64,000 bases of DNA from Bacteroidales bacterium (GTDB taxonomy: Bacteria; Bacteroidota; Bacteroidia; Bacteroidales; P3). Each line of letters starts with the position of its first letter. Positions within the stretch are counted from its first letter, which is position 1. Below, in pieces: positions 62,701 through 64,000 of this stretch. The notes beneath the pieces were generated by a model, which saw only the letters and a program-made list of their open reading frames with translations, searched no databases and had not been told where the DNA came from. The position numbers and the translations under genes were made by a program. The DNA lies in contig JAFRTM010000003.1 of the NCBI GenBank assembly GCA_017439185.1, forward strand, positions 32,670-96,669. The letters run 5' to 3'.

Positions 62701-64000
62701 GACGATAGACGTGGTGGTGAACCCGCTGGTGGAACTGACGGTGACAGGGACGGCGGAGCAGACGTTGTGCCTTGGCGAGAGCATGAGCAATGTGGTGGTG
62801 ACGTACGCCAATGCTGCGTTGAACAGCGGCAGCTGGCCTTCGGTGGCAGGCGTGACGGCAGTGGAAAATCCTACAGGGACCTACACCTTCAGCGGCACAC
62901 CGACCACGGCAGGTGACTATTCATATAATATAACAGCGACGAGCATTTACACACCGCAGTGCGAGGCAAAGAATGCCACAATCACGTTGCATGTGAAAGA
63001 CACGCTGGTGCCCGGATTGCCAGCTACGGCAGAGATATGCGCCACGGCGTCGGAGGCTTTGAACTCGGTGACGCTGACATCGGCTGGAACTACTACAGAC
63101 TATACATACGACTGGACAGTGCCGAGCGGCGGAACGATAACCTCTGGCGGTGGCGGAAGTAATACGGTGACGGCTCAGTTTGCCACTGCAGGTACCTACA
63201 CGATAACGCTGACGGTGACGAATAAGACGACTAACTGTGTGTCGCATGCGAAGACAGTGGTGACGGTGAACGCAGTGCCAGTGGTGGCGATAGCCGACCC
63301 GGGTACGTTGTGCCCCAATGTGGGAACGCAGACGCTTACGGGTAATTTGACGACCACGACGTCGGCAAACTATACTTACGTGTGGAGTGGAGACTTGACG
63401 ATGAGTCCGGCTACGCCCGCCGCGACGAGCGCAACATCAATAACGACGACGGCGACGATACCGAGCACGCCCTGCACGGGAAGCTATGCGGTGACGTTGA
63501 CGGTTACTGACGGCAAGGGCTGTAAGAGCCATACGGAAAGGGTGGTGAGTGTACAGGATGTGACGGCACCAGAGATAGCCGGCGCACTGCCTGCCAAGAC
63601 GGTGGACGGCTGCAGTGCAGACCTGAGCACGCTGTATCCGGCGAAGGCCACGGTGGCCGAACTCGAGGCAGAGGCTACTGCGCTGAGCGGCACGCTGAGC
63701 ATCAGCGACAACTGCGGAGGAGCCGTGACGATAAAGAGTGTGAGCGAGACGTCGACCGGCACGTGTCCGATAGTGGTGACACGTGCCTATACGATAACGG
63801 ATGCCTGTGGCAATAGCAGCACGATAGCGCAGACAATCAACGTGGAAGACCAGACAGCGCCGACGTACACGAGACCTGCCGACATCACCTTCTACAAAGA
63901 TGCCAACTGCCTGGCCGACACCAGCACGGCAGCAGCCGGCGAGCCTACGATGGTGGCCGACAACTGCACAGCGGCGCCGACGGTGACCTACACCGACGGA
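53732..64000 (+). CDS. Giant SprB-like surface adhesin, 5-prime 3423 codons (runs off the window)
   Basis: The frame is open from ATG 53732 to the last base. A 93-residue polar extension precedes a signal peptide (ATG at 54011). Then come two Tyr/Trp-rich modules (from about 150 and about 1160), two MAM-like DFED modules (about 325 and 875), BIG2 Ig-like repeats, a P-domain-like part (about 1600-1790), and past residue 1891 a long series of PKD/Ig-like repeats, two SprB repeats (CYGDNNA..., CHGDGNG...) and HYR-like modules (DNCGGAVTI, DACGNSSTI). Such proteins are usually exported by the type IX system through a C-terminal signal, here beyond the window. Confidence 0.88.
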   Translation, partial: MENYYYEETTRSVTAQNENRGNEMQRTCNERGEKWEKETGVPVFKDTRIGAKGGWSQVSHRYNSQISERLLSDDCVSEVSEHWLKTSKRETTDMNGKGLRRGVQALVAAVSLLAMVLNGVNALGQCAHTEKTVGTGDANTNRNTLGYPINTYYKYNYSQIIYTPDEICGNNTAGVIYGIAFRHYTGNFNAKTSNVEIYIGETDKNEFNNTTDWITTGLTRVYSGGLDYNGNGWKWCQFSNEFHYSGHRNLIVAIWDKSGDYKNDNSRYFYQSSCTGYKFLNFRDDNNQIASIEAPGRTANLRAQYRPQTKFCAECCNSSYSVPVCFDFEDATASNSYSTDSGLPLCWGRIYGGTTTGCAPHVYNGTAYARANDGNGIIMLAANNSTTYGNPNYVILPQVTGVAAGTTITFNAWWENTSYCTLTLGYMTNPGNPATFVAIGSATPVAAAGGSAATGINEFTVPAGFPSGAYIAFRISNTNGTWYTVTIDNICFKNCTEPTFTLSGGNLTCAMGGTCNGRTLTTNNTGTQTWASSATNVATVDGSGNITMVGAGTTTISVTVPEDNGLCGASASYQLTVTCQTPTFAITPNSGTLTIGNTRDLNTLLNNPTGGSVTWGTSAAGVASVTDGVIRAEGAGTATITATLASSGIYCGATATYTVTVNECDEEILLNGNITKDIECGRTYCFYDSGKDGSYSNNEDYTATFTSGGVIKMRFVSFTGESGWDYISINGTTSDVTETSTIAGNTTFTASVSGGIVTVTWHSDGSNVYAGWKAYITAEDCCTQTPSFSLSSTSGTKQVGETVNLMPLLTNTPATTVSWTSSNVNVAQVSTAGVVTAVGPGTAVITVRREKDGNWCPATATYTITVPCPTYTVPLCFDFEDYGTAGNSESTDAGIPACWDRLYTGSSAGYAPHVVNGSVAYSLDGNGLVLISGDATYYGNNSYVIMPYITGITIGDTIKFNAWWENASNGTLTLGYMTDPANAGSFVALNTTAIAPATSSNPVTPTTGYTTTGAADVTYAYVLNTNLPTGARLAFRRYYTSSWYCVVIDNICISHPCTSRTSGTLAFNNPSQTIAVGQHYTQTPVNGLTPSDGTVSYHSSNRSVATVDPATGEVTGLAEGTTTITATLSGMTVSGTYYCPVSTSYTIDVTACEYTNNTIGTGSSQSYYYGPVNDYYNYGYRQIIYDKSELCKGAIHSIGFQYAGSTTMTSKGSDIYIYMAETDKTEFDNTNDWIDDDDFTLVYSGGMNCQNGWNWIALDNTFNYTGTNNLVVAIHDRSGAYDGIDYTFYYTVGSENKQIYYYNDNTDASMSAPPTGTRTTNRPNTKFCIECCTGRTGTLSFEETYQTILVGQTYTQRVSNHLTPSNGDEQYESSNPGVATVNPTTGAVTGVAPGIVTITGTIKSYDNGSGTEYCAVTATYTVEVKCAEVAITSPNGCAEIVDGICMINACAPTSLTLGVESTMTPTSYTWVYNGYDNTGEHESHGSTLTMALNEQRGYDVRVTVSDGVCDATARARVRVSEGVVPTSNALPDIDLGHICVGTEGHITIGSGSGSDIQVDEPSVTVEAVLGQGVQTFIPDGPNCDTKCYNSNVTFNDFSETATVTSADDIKYLRINMEHSYIVDLQIKLICPSNRSVIIFQDYYTTANGGLDDDTYTWPHTHISGGRNILEQVVLGTHNATDGTTTSTRCNPANNPAGIGEDYCWSNNTSDGYTYASGNGYIYEAANLNTIATQTYQVKPSDMTNMSQIYHPWEDFSGLIGCPLNGTWQVQVCDSWEEDNGWIFNWELKLSEDKLPTQWGFDVTLKDRSLDCGEDAVHTEQVGDILYIRPQWGDRATDCQLVLTDNFGCQTTLSNHINFVIDSAWINLKSGNPVQQFCEGSAMASPIVYAYGGKAASWELEWWVNDGAHTTIAGNNTSITTGSASIWGGAANVTVGNGAGGDEHGIVNIGYAGAGMPAGVYHYIIKGKKCGDASCEHCADNTKEGTITVYALPEATAEGSTICSGGNNGTITVSATAGSGGTLSYSRDNGSHWQSGNEFTGLTAGNYTITVRESHADGVNCDITVPVSVNVYETLTANNVVGGGSFCIGTTTNLTETPSGGSGSYNIVWKNGSTVLQTNNGVTTSTYAANISTAGTTTYTVVVTDAVCGNSVEKTVTVEVYETLGVTAITGAGSFCRGTTVTLTEVPSGGNGSYTYQWQSSPNGTSNWTNVGSGNNIFQPNTSTAGTTYYHVTVSDNCGNTRTTDAVAVTVWPDLTADITAPVTGTCIGPMVTLTVSNLNGVGGYSYAWEQSATGGAGTWSAASGTNNQASYTASTTAAGTMHYRVTVTDNGRTGDCKTVVKETTVTVWPTLTVEVSDGTTGICKDASFSLTATAGGYSNTSNLSYLWEQSANGTNGWSAASGTNNAATYTVPTGTPGTMYYRVTVTDAGYEAPCKTVTSVVRSVVVWPTLTASISGGTAGVCASETAHNLTVNVTNGSGSTLTYQWQSSPNGNEPWTNVGNSSATYGADISEAGTTYYRVIVTDAGYVSPCNVVTADAILVVVKPNPTVSVTNKEQEICAGAVENMVITATNGTISVSDNGTPGHLPTGLTYNSSSHTISGSLNTAGDYYITVTVTSDQTPSCGTATETIHIKVNRLPIVDLSPSSATLCNGQSVDITATPSLGTGDLTLTWSPTTSLTITNGGQNVTAAPTTTTTYRCTVSDGNSCSSYSDVTITVNPLPVLTLGAVSHNPLNCYGDNNAIIPVSTSATTPNYYFSNDNGENWVPSGGQSGRNYNFPGLGAGTYDLLVKDGNGCVSAVRQVEITQPAELEFVTVSGTEPLCHGDGNGSITVTITGGTANYQFALDNEGTGDANYSEAQASTSYTFSDVSAGTHTIYIKDANGCKINQSYTLNEPQVVAAAAIAASATTVCSGTEVTLSSQTATGGTPGTGTDPAYTYTWTASAGSAPATTTPTAPAVTAATHTPTATTTPVTVTYTLTVKDAHNCSDVKTIDVVVNPLVELTVTGTAEQTLCLGESMSNVVVTYANAALNSGSWPSVAGVTAVENPTGTYTFSGTPTTAGDYSYNITATSIYTPQCEAKNATITLHVKDTLVPGLPATAEICATASEALNSVTLTSAGTTTDYTYDWTVPSGGTITSGGGGSNTVTAQFATAGTYTITLTVTNKTTNCVSHAKTVVTVNAVPVVAIADPGTLCPNVGTQTLTGNLTTTTSANYTYVWSGDLTMSPATPAATSATSITTTATIPSTPCTGSYAVTLTVTDGKGCKSHTERVVSVQDVTAPEIAGALPAKTVDGCSADLSTLYPAKATVAELEAEATALSGTLSISDNCGGAVTIKSVSETSTGTCPIVVTRAYTITDACGNSSTIAQTINVEDQTAPTYTRPADITFYKDANCLADTSTAAAGEPTMVADNCTAAPTVTYTDG
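59373..59403 (+). other. Candidate recombination site, right copy (31-bp inverted repeat)
   Basis: Identical to 49093-49123 in inverted orientation, and in the same reading frame (MASPIVYAYG). Upstream of it the two genes are clearly diverged at DNA level; within it there are no differences; downstream there is no similarity. Confidence 0.7.

Overview
The window looks like chromosome of a Bacteroidales-type Bacteroidota. The evidence is the recurring promoter form TTTG-N19-TAnnTTTG, the Bacteroidota form of the omega subunit next to bamD and coaBC, an HU-like/SPOR membrane protein, two DUF6266 genes, many lipoproteins and OmpA-family proteins, and giant SprB-like surface proteins of the kind secreted by type IX systems. 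No rRNA, CRISPR array or plasmid/phage structural gene is visible.

Layout. 0-3.6 kb (minus strand): guaA, a two-LysM periplasmic protein and the start of lpxC. 3.7-6.1 kb: a cobalamin riboswitch leader, a CoA-transferase and marC. 6.1-6.8 kb: a DUF6266 gene (minus). 7.3-19.8 kb (plus): bamD, rpoZ, coaBC, a lytic transglycosylase, uvrA, an EamA permease, a DnaQ-fold exonuclease, lon and a PD40/OmpA protein. 19.8-21 kb: tRNA-Pro(GGG), rpmE2 (L31 type B) and a rod-shaped RNA that resembles 6S RNA. 21-28.6 kb: small lipoproteins, a TlpA-like thiol protein, an M3 peptidase, an OmpA protein and a surface lipoprotein. 29.1-31.3 kb: a second DUF6266 gene and glmM. 31.5-45 kb (plus): deoxynucleoside kinase, kdsB, HU/SPOR protein, trmB, yebC, rsmI, mgtC, a CPA2 antiporter, a C-terminal processing protease, an O-antigen-ligase-like protein and an M16 peptidase. 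45-49 kb (minus): a GH29 fucosidase, a DUF4143 ATPase bracketed by two copies of a 23-bp tandem-repeat array, and a tyrosine recombinase.

The most unusual region is 48.1-64 kb. Two homologous surface-adhesin genes diverge from a 1.26-kb intergenic region. The left one (minus) stops after 1141 codons, 32 bp before the tyrosine recombinase gene. The right one (plus) runs off the window after 3423 codons. Their similarity ends at the same point, inside a 31-bp stretch that is identical in both and lies in inverted orientation (49093-49123 and 59373-59403). This stretch contains CCATAG-7 bp-CTATGG, an arm-spacer-arm layout like a tyrosine-recombinase core site, and the reading frame is the same on both sides. 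Inverting the 10.3-kb segment would exchange the N-terminal halves in frame in front of one shared giant C-terminal part. I infer an adhesin-switching invertible locus. A perfect parS palindrome lies inside the segment.

The intergenic DNA also holds three short repeat families: 11-bp-periodic arrays (consensus AAGTCTGANNN), 7-bp arrays (NNNACTG), and the 23-bp arrays beside the DUF4143 ATPase. Housekeeping genes between about 4 and 40 kb have purine-rich coding strands with many AGA/AGG and ATA codons; the two plus-strand genes at 42.2-45.1 kb do not.
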